From Occultella kanbiaonis (lineage in GTDB: Bacteria > Actinomycetota > Actinomycetes > Actinomycetales > Beutenbergiaceae): 64,000 nt of DNA. The position numbers were made by a program, and so were the translations under genes. The notes below the pieces were generated by a model. The model was not told where the DNA came from, searched no databases, and worked only from the letters and a program-made list of their open reading frames with translations. Where the stretch lies: contig NZ_CP046175.1 in NCBI RefSeq assembly GCF_009708215.1, positions 744,001-808,000 of the forward strand. The letters are read 5' to 3'. Below, one piece after another: positions 45,002 to 54,094 of the stretch; position 1 is the first letter of the stretch; each line of letters begins with the position of its first letter.

Positions 45002-45941
45002 ACCCGTGACGGTGCGGCTGGTCCTTGGCACGATGTCCTTCGGGGACACCGTCGCGGAAGCCACGGCCGCCCGGATCATCGAGACCGCGGTCGAGGCCGG
45101 GGTCGTCGAGCTGGACACGGCGAACACCTACGCAGGCGGCGTGAGTGAGCTCATCATCGGTCGCACCCTCGGGCGCCTGCCCGAACGGATCGCGGTGTCC
45201 TCGAAGGTCGGCATGCAACCCGGTCGGGGCGCCGGGCCGCTGGCGCATGAGGCGGTCGTCGCTGCGGCTCGCAACAGCGTCGAGCGACTGGGCCGACCGC
45301 TGGACACGCTGTACCTGCACCAGCCGGACCGCAGCACCCCGCTGACGGAGACCATCGGTGGCGTGTCCGAGGTGCTCGAACGCGGGTTGGCGGGGCGCTT
45401 CGGCCTCTCGAACCACTCCGCGTGGGAGACGGTCGAGATCAACGAGCTCTGCCGTCGGCAGCAGGTGGTGGTGCCACAGCGTGCCCAGCAGCTCTACAAC
45501 GCGTTGGCGCGGCGACTCGAGGTCGAGTTCCTCCCGTTCGCTGCGGCTCGTGGCGTGGAGACGGTGGTCTACAACCCGCTCGCGGGCGGGCTGCTCACCG
45601 GGCGGCACACGATCACCGAGGAGCCGGCGGACGGACGATTCGGCTCGTCCGCCCTGGCCACGATGTACCGCCGGCGGTACTGGAGCCGGGAACGGTTCCA
45701 GGTGATCGACGCGCTGCGCACGATCGCCGACGGTGCCGGGGTCACGTTGACCGAGCTGGCCCTGCGGTGGCTGCTCGGAGCTCCCGGGGTTGCGGCGATC
45801 CTCATCGGCGGGTCCACGCCGGAACAGATCCGCGCAAACGTCGCCGCGCTCGGGCGGGGACCGCTCGACGAGGACCTGCAGGAACGCATGAACGTCGCCA
45901 CGGCGCCGCTCCTGACGGACGCGCCGCACTACGCACGATGA
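44994..45941 (+). CDS. Aldo/keto reductase of the DeoR locus
   Basis: 315 residues from ATG at 44994. The barrel motifs are ELDTANTYAGGVSE (catalytic Asp and Tyr), VSSKVGM (Lys), YLHQPDRSTP (His), VYNPLAGGLLTGRH and the cofactor segment VAAILIGGSTPEQIRANV. The start is set by homology (VTVRLVLGTMSFG opens the first strand). Translation is probably coupled to the short ORF that ends on its start. It is divergent from DeoR-kinase-PdxA and should share their inducer, so it probably handles a C4 aldehyde acid or an acid-sugar precursor. Confidence 0.87.
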   Translation: MSEPVTVRLVLGTMSFGDTVAEATAARIIETAVEAGVVELDTANTYAGGVSELIIGRTLGRLPERIAVSSKVGMQPGRGAGPLAHEAVVAAARNSVERLGRPLDTLYLHQPDRSTPLTETIGGVSEVLERGLAGRFGLSNHSAWETVEINELCRRQQVVVPQRAQQLYNALARRLEVEFLPFAAARGVETVVYNPLAGGLLTGRHTITEEPADGRFGSSALATMYRRRYWSRERFQVIDALRTIADGAGVTLTELALRWLLGAPGVAAILIGGSTPEQIRANVAALGRGPLDEDLQERMNVATAPLLTDAPHYAR

Positions 45942-46047
45942 CGCAGCCGACGATGCACGCGGGCACACCCGGGGCGGTTTCCGGGGTGGTACCGGGATGG
46001 GTTGTCTAGGCTCGGGGTCGTCATCCACCCGAACGGAGGTCCGCGCC

Positions 46048-47076
46048 GTGGCCGCCACCATGAGCGACGTCGCGAAACTGGCGGGCGTCTCGGTGAAGAC
46101 TGTCTCGAACGTGGTCAATGACTACCCCTACATCCGGGAGGGCACCCGGGCCCGCGTGCTGGACTCGATCCAGAAGCTCGGCTACCAGATCAACACCACC
46201 GCACGCGGGCTGCGGACCGGGCGCACCGGCCTGATCAGCCTGGCCGTCCCCGAGCTCAAGCTGCCCTATTTCGCCGAGCTCGCGGACTCGGTGATCGCCG
46301 AGGCCGAGCAGGTGGGGCTGACGGTGCTGATCGAGCAGACGAACAGCGACCGGGATCGTGAGATCGCCGTGCTGCGGGACCCGCGCCGCCAGCTCGTGGA
46401 CGGTCTGATCTTCTCCCCGCTGGCCCTCGGCCAGGACGACCGGCATCTTCTCGATGTCGACTTCCCGCTGGTGGTGCTCGGGGAGCGGATCTTCGCGGCA
46501 CCGGCCGATCACGTCACGATGCAGAACGTGGGCGCCGCGCGGGCCGCCACCGAGCACCTGCTCGGCCTGGGCCGGCGTCGCATCGCGATGGTCGGTGGGC
46601 ACCGGGGGGAGCGGGTCGGTTCCGCGGCGTTGCGGGAGGCGGGCTACCGAGAGGCCCTCGAGGCGGCCGGGATCACCGTGGACCCGGCCCTGATCGGGGA
46701 GTCCGGGCTGTGGCACCGGGAGACCGGGGCGCGCACGATCGCGACCATGCTCGATGCCGGCACCGACCCCGACGCCGTCTTCGCCCTGAACGACGCGCTC
46801 GCCATCGGGGTGCTGCGCGAGCTCCACACCCGGGGGATCCGGGTGCCGCAGGACGTCGCCGTGATCGGCTTCGACGACGTCGAGGACGCCAGGTTCACCT
46901 ACCCGAGCCTCAGCTCGGTCTCACCCGGCCGGGCGCAGATCGCACGCTCCGCCGTCGCGCTGCTGCACCGCCGGATCGTCGAGCAGGTCGCGCTGGCCGA
47001 GCACGAGACCATCACGGCCGAGTTCGAGGTGGTCCCGCGGGAGTCGACCCTCGGCGTGCCGGAGCGGCGAACCTGA
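46048..47076 (+). CDS. LacI-family transcriptional regulator
   Basis: 342 residues from GTG at 46048, eight bases after GGAGG; an ATG at 46060 is too far from it. The N-terminal helix-turn-helix and hinge read MSDVAKLAGVSVKTVSNVVND and INTTARGLRTGRTG. The periplasmic-binding-like sensor domain has LIEQTNSDRDREIAVL, VDGLIFSPL, and FALNDALAIGVLRELHTRGIRVPQDVAVIGFDDV. It is convergent with the GH43 gene, ending 7 bases away. It probably represses the arabinanase through the TACATCGATGTA palindrome at 49568. Confidence 0.94.
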   Translation: MAATMSDVAKLAGVSVKTVSNVVNDYPYIREGTRARVLDSIQKLGYQINTTARGLRTGRTGLISLAVPELKLPYFAELADSVIAEAEQVGLTVLIEQTNSDRDREIAVLRDPRRQLVDGLIFSPLALGQDDRHLLDVDFPLVVLGERIFAAPADHVTMQNVGAARAATEHLLGLGRRRIAMVGGHRGERVGSAALREAGYREALEAAGITVDPALIGESGLWHRETGARTIATMLDAGTDPDAVFALNDALAIGVLRELHTRGIRVPQDVAVIGFDDVEDARFTYPSLSSVSPGRAQIARSAVALLHRRIVEQVALAEHETITAEFEVVPRESTLGVPERRT

Positions 47077-47083
47077 GACGCCC

Positions 47084-49447
47084 TCAGCCGGCGCCCGACC
47101 CGGCCAACGCTGCCACCTCGGCCGCCGTCAGCGCCGTCGTGTGCAGTTCCAGTTCGTCAACCGCGCCCGCGAACGGGGTGTCCCACCAGTTCACCCCGAG
47201 GGCGAACGCGCCGGAGGTGGTGGTGAACACGTCCGGGAACCCGGTGCCGGCGAACGCCTCGACGCCATCCACGTAGACGGTCAGGGCGCCGTCGTCCACG
47301 GTCAGGGCCAGGTGGGTCCACTCGCCGGTCGGGATCTGCTGACCGGCGGACGCGTCGTACCAGGCGTTGCCGGACCAGACCATGGTGTCCCCGCCGACGC
47401 CGTCGTGGCCCTGCGGCAGCAGGCTCACCCAGTTGTTCGGGTCCCGGGCGCCGAAGAACGTCGTGGTGTAGGGCGTGAGGGCGTCCGGCCGCAGCCACAG
47501 GCTCACCGAGTACGTCGGTCCGACGATCAGCCCGTCCGGCAGCCGAACGCCGGCGGTCCCGTCGAGCTGCAGCGCCTGTCCGCTGACACCCTCGGTGTAG
47601 CCGACGGCGCCACCGGTGGTGTCGATGCGGGTGCCGGTGGGCTCGCCGTCGGCGACGCGGCCCTGCGCCTCGGCGAGGTCGCCATCGAAGTCGTAGCGCG
47701 CCACCAGGCCACCCACGAGCTTCTCGGAGACGACGACGGCGAACGTCGCCGTCGCGGTCAGCTCGCCCTGGGTGAGGGTCGCCGTGAGCGTGACGTGGGC
47801 ATCCCCGGCACCGGGCTCGGGGCGCACCACCTCGCCGGTGGCCGAGACGACGGCCGGGTCGGAGCTGGCCCACTCGATGCCGACGCCGCGGGTGCCCTCG
47901 GTGGGCAGGTCCAGGTCGGCGATGACGGCGGAGGTGTCGCCGAGGTCCAGATCGGCGAGCACGGCGTCGAGCGCCTGCTGGTCGGTGAGCGGGGCGAGCC
48001 TGCTTCCCCAAAGTGACACTCCGCCGTCGGACTGGACGGTGAAGGTGAGTACCCACGAAGCCGACTGTGGCTCCCACTGACGCGCGAACACCCCCGTGTA
48101 CTCCTCGCCGTCGATGGTCAGGCGGGCCTGGTCGCGCCCCTGCAGGAGGTGCCAGCGGCCCTCGACGGCGCCGGTGATCTCGCCGTTGCGGTGCAGTTCG
48201 ATGGTGCTCGCCTCGTGGAGGTCGGCGGAGATCTCCTTGCCGTGGTCGATGAACGCGTACTCGCCGACCACGTCGGGGCGGCGCGCGATGTCGTGAGTGC
48301 CCGGTGCGTAGCGGTACGGCGCCACCACGGGCCAGCCGCGCTCGTTCATGAACATCTGGTGGGTGCGGATCTGGTGGAACTCGCCCTGACCCGGGAAGCG
48401 GGTGTGGAAGATGAGGAACTGCTCGCCGGTCTGCGGGTCGTAGTACGTGGTGTTGTGCCCGGGCGAGACGTACCCGACGCCGGGCTCCTCGCCCGGGTCG
48501 CCCACCTCATGGCCGAACAGGTGGCTGCCCATCAGCTTCACGCCGAACGGCTCGATCGAGGCGTCGTCGAACAGCGGAAGGGACGGGTCCGAGCGCACCT
48601 CGGACATCGGGTTGCCCTCGGCGTCGACGTAGGGGCCGTCCGGGTTCGCCGAACGGGCCACCCGCATGTTGTAGCCGCCGTCCGCACCGAGCCCGCCGAA
48701 GGAGGAGAACAGGTAGTAGTACTCGGTCTCGGGGTTGTACATGATCGTGGGCCCCTCGATGCGGCTGTGGTTGCCGCCCATCAGGTGCTCGCCGTAGCCC
48801 TGGCCGGGGACGGGCAGCCCGGTCGCGCGGTCCATCTCGAGGATGAAGATGCCGCCGGAGTAGGAGCCGTAGACCATCCAGAGGTTGCCCTCGGCGTCGA
48901 AGAACGTGTCCGGGTCCACCACGTTCGGGTGCACACGTGCGTCGTAGATCGTGCCGTCCTCGCTCGGCTCGTCCCACATGCCGGAGCGCAGGATGATGCC
49001 GAGGTCCTCGTAGGGCCCGTCGACCGAGTCCGCGACGGCGACGCCCATGGCCGAACGTGGCGAGTCGCCCTTGCAGGCGTTGTAGTACATGTAGAAGCGG
49101 CCGTCCTCGAGCTGGATCACGTCCGCCGCCCAGAGCGTGTCCGTCTGGGCCCACTCGAACGTCTCGGCGAGCTCGGCGCGCACGTCCTCGAACAGCGGGT
49201 TGTTCGCGTTCGCGCCGTCGGCGACGAGTTCCCAGTTCATCAGGTCGTCGGAGCGGGCGGCGGCCAGGTGCGAGCCGAACACCCAGAACTCACCGTCGGC
49301 GACCACCAGCGAGGGATCGTGCACCGACGCGTCGCTGAACACCGGTGGTTCGGCGGGTGCGGGCACCGGTGGACGGGCCGCGGCAGCCGCCGGGACGAGC
49401 GCCACGAGGGCGGCACCGATGAGGGCGAGGAGAGGACGGACGGACAT
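47084..49447 (-). CDS. Secreted GH43 endo-alpha-1,5-L-arabinanase with Ig-like and LamG domains
   Basis: 787 residues from ATG at 49447. A Sec signal peptide (VRPLLALIGAALVALVPAAAAA) is followed by the five-bladed GH43 propeller with Asp in VHDPSLV, an internal Asp in NVVDPDTFFD and Glu in SRIEGPTIMY. The propeller is followed by the arabinanase-type C-terminal beta domain (WHLLQGRDQARLTIDGEEY), a degenerate bacterial Ig domain (LTDQQALDAVLADLDLGD) and a LamG-like lectin domain (LVARYDFDGDLAEAQG to the end). It is the only clearly secreted polysaccharidase in the window and would release arabino-oligosaccharides from pectic arabinan outside the cell. Confidence 0.92.
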   Translation of the reverse strand: MSVRPLLALIGAALVALVPAAAAARPPVPAPAEPPVFSDASVHDPSLVVADGEFWVFGSHLAAARSDDLMNWELVADGANANNPLFEDVRAELAETFEWAQTDTLWAADVIQLEDGRFYMYYNACKGDSPRSAMGVAVADSVDGPYEDLGIILRSGMWDEPSEDGTIYDARVHPNVVDPDTFFDAEGNLWMVYGSYSGGIFILEMDRATGLPVPGQGYGEHLMGGNHSRIEGPTIMYNPETEYYYLFSSFGGLGADGGYNMRVARSANPDGPYVDAEGNPMSEVRSDPSLPLFDDASIEPFGVKLMGSHLFGHEVGDPGEEPGVGYVSPGHNTTYYDPQTGEQFLIFHTRFPGQGEFHQIRTHQMFMNERGWPVVAPYRYAPGTHDIARRPDVVGEYAFIDHGKEISADLHEASTIELHRNGEITGAVEGRWHLLQGRDQARLTIDGEEYTGVFARQWEPQSASWVLTFTVQSDGGVSLWGSRLAPLTDQQALDAVLADLDLGDTSAVIADLDLPTEGTRGVGIEWASSDPAVVSATGEVVRPEPGAGDAHVTLTATLTQGELTATATFAVVVSEKLVGGLVARYDFDGDLAEAQGRVADGEPTGTRIDTTGGAVGYTEGVSGQALQLDGTAGVRLPDGLIVGPTYSVSLWLRPDALTPYTTTFFGARDPNNWVSLLPQGHDGVGGDTMVWSGNAWYDASAGQQIPTGEWTHLALTVDDGALTVYVDGVEAFAGTGFPDVFTTTSGAFALGVNWWDTPFAGAVDELELHTTALTAAEVAALAGSGAG

Positions 49448-49551
49448 GGCACTCCTGGTGTTCAACGCTGGACTCAGGGTTCGGTGGGTGGGTCCGGGGG
49501 GTCGCAGGTCCGACCGGCCCGCCGATGCCGGCCACGACACCGGTGAAGCCC

Positions 49552-49581
49552 ACGCTAGCCGGGGTTCTACATCGATGTAAA
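49552..49581 (-). promoter_or_regulatory. GH43 promoter with LacI operator TACATCGATGTA
   Basis: On the minus strand TTTACA (49576-49581) and TAGCGT (49552-49557) are 18 bases apart. The perfect 12-bp palindrome TACATCGATGTA (49568-49579) overlaps the -35. This is a typical LacI-family target and the LacI gene is the neighbour on the far side of GH43. Confidence 0.7.
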
Positions 49582-49594
49582 GAGAGCCTCGGTC

Positions 49595-49927
49595 GTGAGG
49601 CGGGGCGCTCCGGCCGACCGGGTCAGGACCCCCGGTGCCACCGTGGCGGTCTGTCAGGATGTGGCGAGGGTCGAGACGGGTGAACGCGAGGAGCAACATC
49701 GCCCCGCACGCCGCCGCCGCTGTTGGCCGGTACGGGTGCTGGCGGGGGGCGGCGACGTCGACCTGCTCCTGTTCGACGCGGCCACGACGGACGAGGCGAT
49801 CGGGCACGAGTACCAGCTCGACCTGAACACCCCCGAGGCGCGCACCGCGATGGAGCACATGGTCGCACTGCTGCGGGACGTGACGCAGACACCGCAACCA
49901 CTCGAGAGTGTCAGCGACACCTGGTGA
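49595..49927 (+). pseudogene. Possible gene remnant between arabinanase and siderophore locus
   Basis: The second half of this 110-codon frame has coding-like composition: DVDLLLFDAATTDEAIGHEY and TPEARTAMEHMVALLRDVTQ, ending SVSDTW. The first half is low-complexity arginine-rich sequence without a ribosome site. No family is recognised. It could be the 3' end of a gene lost by deletion or a small real protein starting at an internal GTG. The surrounding region 49448-49927 otherwise holds only the GH43 promoter. Confidence 0.3.
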
Positions 49928-50743
49928 TCACGGGAAGGCCGGCGAGCCCGCGTGGTGTCGCCCGATCGGCAGCATCAGCGGCTTGCCGGAGACCGGGTCC
50001 GGGATCACCCGGGACTCCAGCCCGAAAACCGTCCGCACGGTCTCGTCCGTGAGCACCTCACCCGGCTCGCCGACGGCGTGCACCCGCCCGTCCGCCATGG
50101 CGATCAGGTGGTCGGAGTACCGGGCGGCCAGGTTGAGGTCGTGCAGGACCATGACGATCGTGGTGCCGCGGTCGGCGTTCAGGTCGGTGAGCAGGTCGAG
50201 GACCTCGATCTGGTGGCTCACGTCGAGGAACGTGGTCGGCTCGTCCAGGAGCAGCAGGTCGGTCTGCTGTGCCAGAGCCATCGCGATCCAGACCCGCTGG
50301 CGCTGACCACCGGAGAGCTCGTCCACGGCGCGCTCGGCGAGGTCCGCCGTCGCCGTGGCGTCCAGGGCGGCCGCGACCGCGGCGTCGTCCGCGGCGGACC
50401 ATCGCGAGAGCAGCCCCTGATGCGGGTGCCGGCCGCGGCCGACCAGGTCCGCCACCGTGATGCCCTCCGGCGCGATCGGCGACTGCGGCAGCAGGCCGAG
50501 GGTGCGCGCGAGTTCCTTGGCCGGCATCTTGTGCACCTGGCGACCGTCGAGGAGCACCTGGCCGCCGCGCGGGGCGAGCAGCCGGGACATCGCGCGCAGC
50601 AGCGTGGACTTGCCGCACGCGTTCGCGCCGACGATCGCGGTGATCGCGCCCGGCGGGACGAGCAGGTCGAGAGAGCTCAGCACGGTGCGGTCGCCGTAGC
50701 CGGCCGTCAGAGACTCGACGGTCAGCGAGTGGTCTTCTGTCAC
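49928..50743 (-). CDS. Ferric-siderophore ABC transporter ATPase, FecE/FepC type
   Basis: 271 residues from GTG at 50743, overlapping the permease stop in GTGA. Walker A is GANACGKST, signature ELSGGQRQRVWIAMAL, Walker B LLLLDEPTTFLD and switch His LHDLNLAARYSDH. These are typical of the FepC/FhuC class. It energises the two FecCD-type permeases encoded upstream. It is the last gene of the iron-regulated operon 53893-49928. Confidence 0.94.
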   Translation of the reverse strand: MTEDHSLTVESLTAGYGDRTVLSSLDLLVPPGAITAIVGANACGKSTLLRAMSRLLAPRGGQVLLDGRQVHKMPAKELARTLGLLPQSPIAPEGITVADLVGRGRHPHQGLLSRWSAADDAAVAAALDATATADLAERAVDELSGGQRQRVWIAMALAQQTDLLLLDEPTTFLDVSHQIEVLDLLTDLNADRGTTIVMVLHDLNLAARYSDHLIAMADGRVHAVGEPGEVLTDETVRTVFGLESRVIPDPVSGKPLMLPIGRHHAGSPAFP

Positions 50744-51807
50744 AGGGAGCCCCCCACGCGGTTGGTGCGGATGATCAGGTAGATCAGGTACGGGGCTCCG
50801 AGCACGCCGGTGATGACGCCCACCGGGAACCGGGTGCCGAACGCGAACTGGCCGGCCAGGTCGGCCACGAGCACGAGCAGGGCGCCGACGCACGCCGACG
50901 GCACCAGCAGCGAACCGCCCGGGCCGACCAGGCGGGCCGCGATCGGACCCGAGAGGAAGGCGACGAACGCGATCGGCCCGGCGGCCGCCGTCGCGAAGGA
51001 GATGAGCAGCACCGCGGCGACGATCAGCACCAGCCGGGTCCGCTCGGGGCGGGCCCCGAGCGCCGCGGCGGTGTCCTCGCCCAGCTGCAGCGCGGAGAGG
51101 TTGCGCGCCTGTCCGAGCAACACCGGCACGAGCACGGCGGCGGCGATCAGCACGGTGACCGTCTCCGGCCACTTCGTGCCGTTCAGGCTGCCGGTGAGCC
51201 AGCGCGTCGCCTCCTGCAGGTCCCACTGCGCGGCCTGGGAGAGCACGTAGGCGGTGACGCTGTCCAGCATCGCGGAGATCCCGATGCCGATCAGGATCAG
51301 CCGGGTCCCGGCCACCCCGCCGGAGAACGCGAGCACGTACACGATCAGGGCGACGGCCAGGCCGGCGACGATCGCGAACACGGACACCCCGGTGCTGCCG
51401 AGGGAGAGCATCACGATCGCGAACGCCGCGGCGGCGCTCGCGCCGGAGGAGATCCCGATGATGTCCGGGCTGGCCAGCGGGTTGCGCAGCATCGTCTGGA
51501 ACGTGACGCCGGAGAGGCCGAAGCAGGCGCCCGCGGCGACGGCGAGCACCGCCCGCGGCAGCCGCAGCGTGCCGACGGTGAACGAGGCGCCGGGCACGTC
51601 CTGCCCGAGGATCACCGCGATCACGTCCGCGGGCGGGTAGAACGTCCGCCCGACCATGAGGGTCACCGCGAAGACCACGGCCACCGCCACCGCGAGCACC
51701 ACGATGATCCTCCGGCGGCGGGACGTGCGTCGCGTACGGCCGCTGCGGACAGCGTCCAGCGTGTCGAGCGTCGACGGCGGTCGGTGCGTCTGCGTCCGAG
51801 TCGTCAC
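50740..51807 (-). CDS. Siderophore ABC transporter permease, FecD/FepG type
   Basis: 355 residues from GTG at 51807, overlapping the previous gene by GTGA; longer upstream frames are shadow sequence. About ten membrane helices are predicted. FecCD signatures: RLPRAVLAVAAGACFGLSGVTFQTMLRNPLASPDIIGISSGAS at ~80-122, RWLTGSLNG, and GPIAFVAFLSGPIAARLVGP. The basic cytoplasmic N-terminus (RTRRTSRRRR) is common in actinobacterial members. Confidence 0.94.
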   Translation of the reverse strand: MTTRTQTHRPPSTLDTLDAVRSGRTRRTSRRRRIIVVLAVAVAVVFAVTLMVGRTFYPPADVIAVILGQDVPGASFTVGTLRLPRAVLAVAAGACFGLSGVTFQTMLRNPLASPDIIGISSGASAAAAFAIVMLSLGSTGVSVFAIVAGLAVALIVYVLAFSGGVAGTRLILIGIGISAMLDSVTAYVLSQAAQWDLQEATRWLTGSLNGTKWPETVTVLIAAAVLVPVLLGQARNLSALQLGEDTAAALGARPERTRLVLIVAAVLLISFATAAAGPIAFVAFLSGPIAARLVGPGGSLLVPSACVGALLVLVADLAGQFAFGTRFPVGVITGVLGAPYLIYLIIRTNRVGGSL

Positions 51808-52853
51808 AGTTCGCGCACCTTCTGGCGGCGAACGATCGCGATGAAGAACGGCGCGCCGATCAGCGCCGTCACGATCCCGACGGCGACCTCGCTCGGCCGG
51901 GCCGCGATCCGGCCGACGATGTCCGCGGCGGTCAGCAGCGCGGCGCCGGTGACGGCGGAGAACGGCAGCAGCCACCGGTGGTCCACGCCGACGAGCAGGC
52001 GGCACGCGTGCGGCACGACCAACCCGACGAACCCGATCGGCCCGGTCACCGCCGTCGCCGCCCCACAGAGCACCACGGCACCGAGCGAGGACACCCCGCG
52101 CGCGATGGCGACCCGTTCGCCGAGGCCGGCGGCGAGGTCGTCACCGAGCGCGAGGGAGTTCAGGCCGCGGGCGCACAGCAGGCAGATCGCGAACCCGCCG
52201 ATCAGGAACGGCGCGACCTGCCCGATGGAGGCGAACGTGGCCCCACCGACGCCGCCGATCTGCCAGGACAGGGCGCTGTCGGAGATGTCGCCGCGGATGA
52301 GCCGGATCCCGCTGATGAACGAGGCGAGCGCTGCCGCCGTCGCGGCGCCGGCGAGCGCGAGCTTGAGCGGCGTGGCGCCGCCGCGGCCGAGCGAGCCGAT
52401 CACGTAGACGGCGACGGCGGTGATCGCCGCCCCGGTGATCGCCACCCAGATGTAGCTGGTCGCCGCGGTGAGGCCGAAGTAGCCGATGCCGATCACCACG
52501 GCGAGCGAGGCGCCCATGTTGATGCCGAGGATGCCCGGGTCCGCGAGCGGGTTGCGCGTGACCCCCTGCATCACCGCACCGGAGACGCCGAGGGCGGCGC
52601 CGGTGATGACGGCCAGCAGGGTGCGCGGGATCCGCTTGGCCACCGAGCCTTGACCGAACCCGTCGGTGCCGCCGCCGAGGGCGGCGATCACGTCTGCGAG
52701 GTCGACGTCGCGGGAGCCGATCAGGATCGAGGCCACCATCAGGGCCGCGAGCACGGCGACGACCGCGAGCAGCCACAGGCCGCGGGCGCGCCGCGGGCGC
52801 CGCCGCCGGACTTCGGCGTCGGCGCCCGGGGCGTCGGTGGTGGTCGTGCTCAC
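51804..52853 (-). CDS. Siderophore ABC transporter permease, FecC/FepD type
   Basis: 349 residues from GTG at 52853. It contains RIPRTLLAVITGAALGVSGAVMQGVTRNPLADPGILGINMGAS, the FecCD core signature, and SWQIGGVGGATF plus GPIGFVGLVVPHACRLLVG. It forms the heterodimeric channel with the following permease. Both ends overlap neighbours by four bases. Confidence 0.94.
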   Translation of the reverse strand: MSTTTTDAPGADAEVRRRRPRRARGLWLLAVVAVLAALMVASILIGSRDVDLADVIAALGGGTDGFGQGSVAKRIPRTLLAVITGAALGVSGAVMQGVTRNPLADPGILGINMGASLAVVIGIGYFGLTAATSYIWVAITGAAITAVAVYVIGSLGRGGATPLKLALAGAATAAALASFISGIRLIRGDISDSALSWQIGGVGGATFASIGQVAPFLIGGFAICLLCARGLNSLALGDDLAAGLGERVAIARGVSSLGAVVLCGAATAVTGPIGFVGLVVPHACRLLVGVDHRWLLPFSAVTGAALLTAADIVGRIAARPSEVAVGIVTALIGAPFFIAIVRRQKVREL

Positions 52854-53893
52854 TGAGAGGCGTCGGCCGCCTCACCCAACAGGGCCAGGTAGTCGTCGAG
52901 GATCCAGGAGATGGACAGCGGGGTCGGGTTCGCGGCGGTGCCGAGCGGGCTGTCGCCCGGCAGGTTCACGATCGCCCCGTTCTCGACGGCGGGCATCTGG
53001 GACAGCAGCGGGTCCGCCTCGAGGGCGGTGACGAGCTCGTCGCCGCCGTAGGTGACGATGATGTCGACGTCGTTGAACGCGTCGGCCTGCTCGGCGCTCT
53101 GGGTGAGGGCGAACTGGTCGGTCTCCGCGGACGCGGTCGCGATCGACTCCGGCGTGCTCAGGCCGAGGTCCTCGAAGAACAGGGCGCGGGTGTCGTGGGT
53201 GGTGTAGAAGCTGACCTCGCTGAGGTCGGTGGTGTCCACGTGGGTGAGGAACATCGCCGAGCGGCCCTCGAGCTGCGGGTAGGCCGCCGCGGCCTCGGTG
53301 ATCTCGGCCTCGAGGGAGGCGACGAGCTCCTCGCCCTCCGCGGCCATGCCCATCGCGGTCGCGTTCATCTCGATGATCTCGCGCCACGGGGTCGCCCACG
53401 GGGCCTCGGGGTAGGGCACCACCGGGGCGATCTCGCTGAGGGTGTCGTAGTCCTCCTGGGTCAGGCCGGAGTAGGCGGCCAGGATGACGTCCGGGGCGGT
53501 GTCCCCGACGGCCTCGAAGTCGATGCCGTCGGTCTCGTCGAACAGCACCGGGGCCTCGCCGCCGAGCTCCTCCAGCTTCTCCTCGACCCACGGCAGCAGG
53601 CCGTCGCCGTCGTCGTCGCCGAAGTTCGCGGCGGCCATGCCGACCGGGACCACGCCGAGGGCCAGCGGCACCTCGTGGTTGGCCCAGTTCACCGTGGCGA
53701 CCCGCTCCGGCTGGGACTCGATCACGGTGGTGCCGAGCGCGTGCTCGATCGTGATCGGGTACTCGGCCCCCGAGTCGGCAGTGGTGGCGGCCTCGTCGGC
53801 ATCGTCGGCGCCGTCAGCGGTGGAGCCGCACGCGGCGAGGGTCAGGGCGGCCGCCGCGGCGACGGCCACAGCCAGGGGTCGGTAGGAACGCAC
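52850..53893 (-). CDS. Ferric-siderophore binding lipoprotein, FecB/FepB type
   Basis: 347 residues from GTG at 53893, with GAGTGGAG upstream. The lipobox is LTLAAC with Cys22, and an acidic tether follows. The TroA-like binding fold shows TIEHALGTTVIESQPERVATVNW, the usual opening of the class, DVILAAYSGLTQEDYDTLSEIAPVV and DIIVTYGGDELVTAL. It delivers the siderophore to the permeases downstream. An iron box lies 96 bases upstream. Confidence 0.93.
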   Translation of the reverse strand: MRSYRPLAVAVAAAAALTLAACGSTADGADDADEAATTADSGAEYPITIEHALGTTVIESQPERVATVNWANHEVPLALGVVPVGMAAANFGDDDGDGLLPWVEEKLEELGGEAPVLFDETDGIDFEAVGDTAPDVILAAYSGLTQEDYDTLSEIAPVVPYPEAPWATPWREIIEMNATAMGMAAEGEELVASLEAEITEAAAAYPQLEGRSAMFLTHVDTTDLSEVSFYTTHDTRALFFEDLGLSTPESIATASAETDQFALTQSAEQADAFNDVDIIVTYGGDELVTALEADPLLSQMPAVENGAIVNLPGDSPLGTAANPTPLSISWILDDYLALLGEAADASQ

Positions 53894-53988
53894 GGGAAAC
53901 GGACTCCACTCTCGGTGTGGGGATGAGGAAGGGGGACGGGGCCGCACGCGGCGGTCCCCTGGGGCGGCCGGAGGAGCACCCGGAACGC

Positions 53989-54007
53989 TTAGGTATGGCG
54001 ACCCTAA
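53989..54007 (-). promoter_or_regulatory. DtxR/IdeR iron box upstream of the siderophore operon
   Basis: TTAGGTATGGCGACCCTAA is 19 bases long and matches 15 of 19 positions of the DtxR consensus, with perfect TTAGG/CCTAA ends. It predicts iron-dependent repression of the binding protein-permease-ATPase genes. Confidence 0.8.
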
Positions 54008-54094
54008 CACTCGCGCCGGTGCGCCGACAACGCCGGGACGTGGATCCGGTCTGCGTCGTGACGTATCGCCCCCGGGCGCCCGGGGCTCCGCGGT

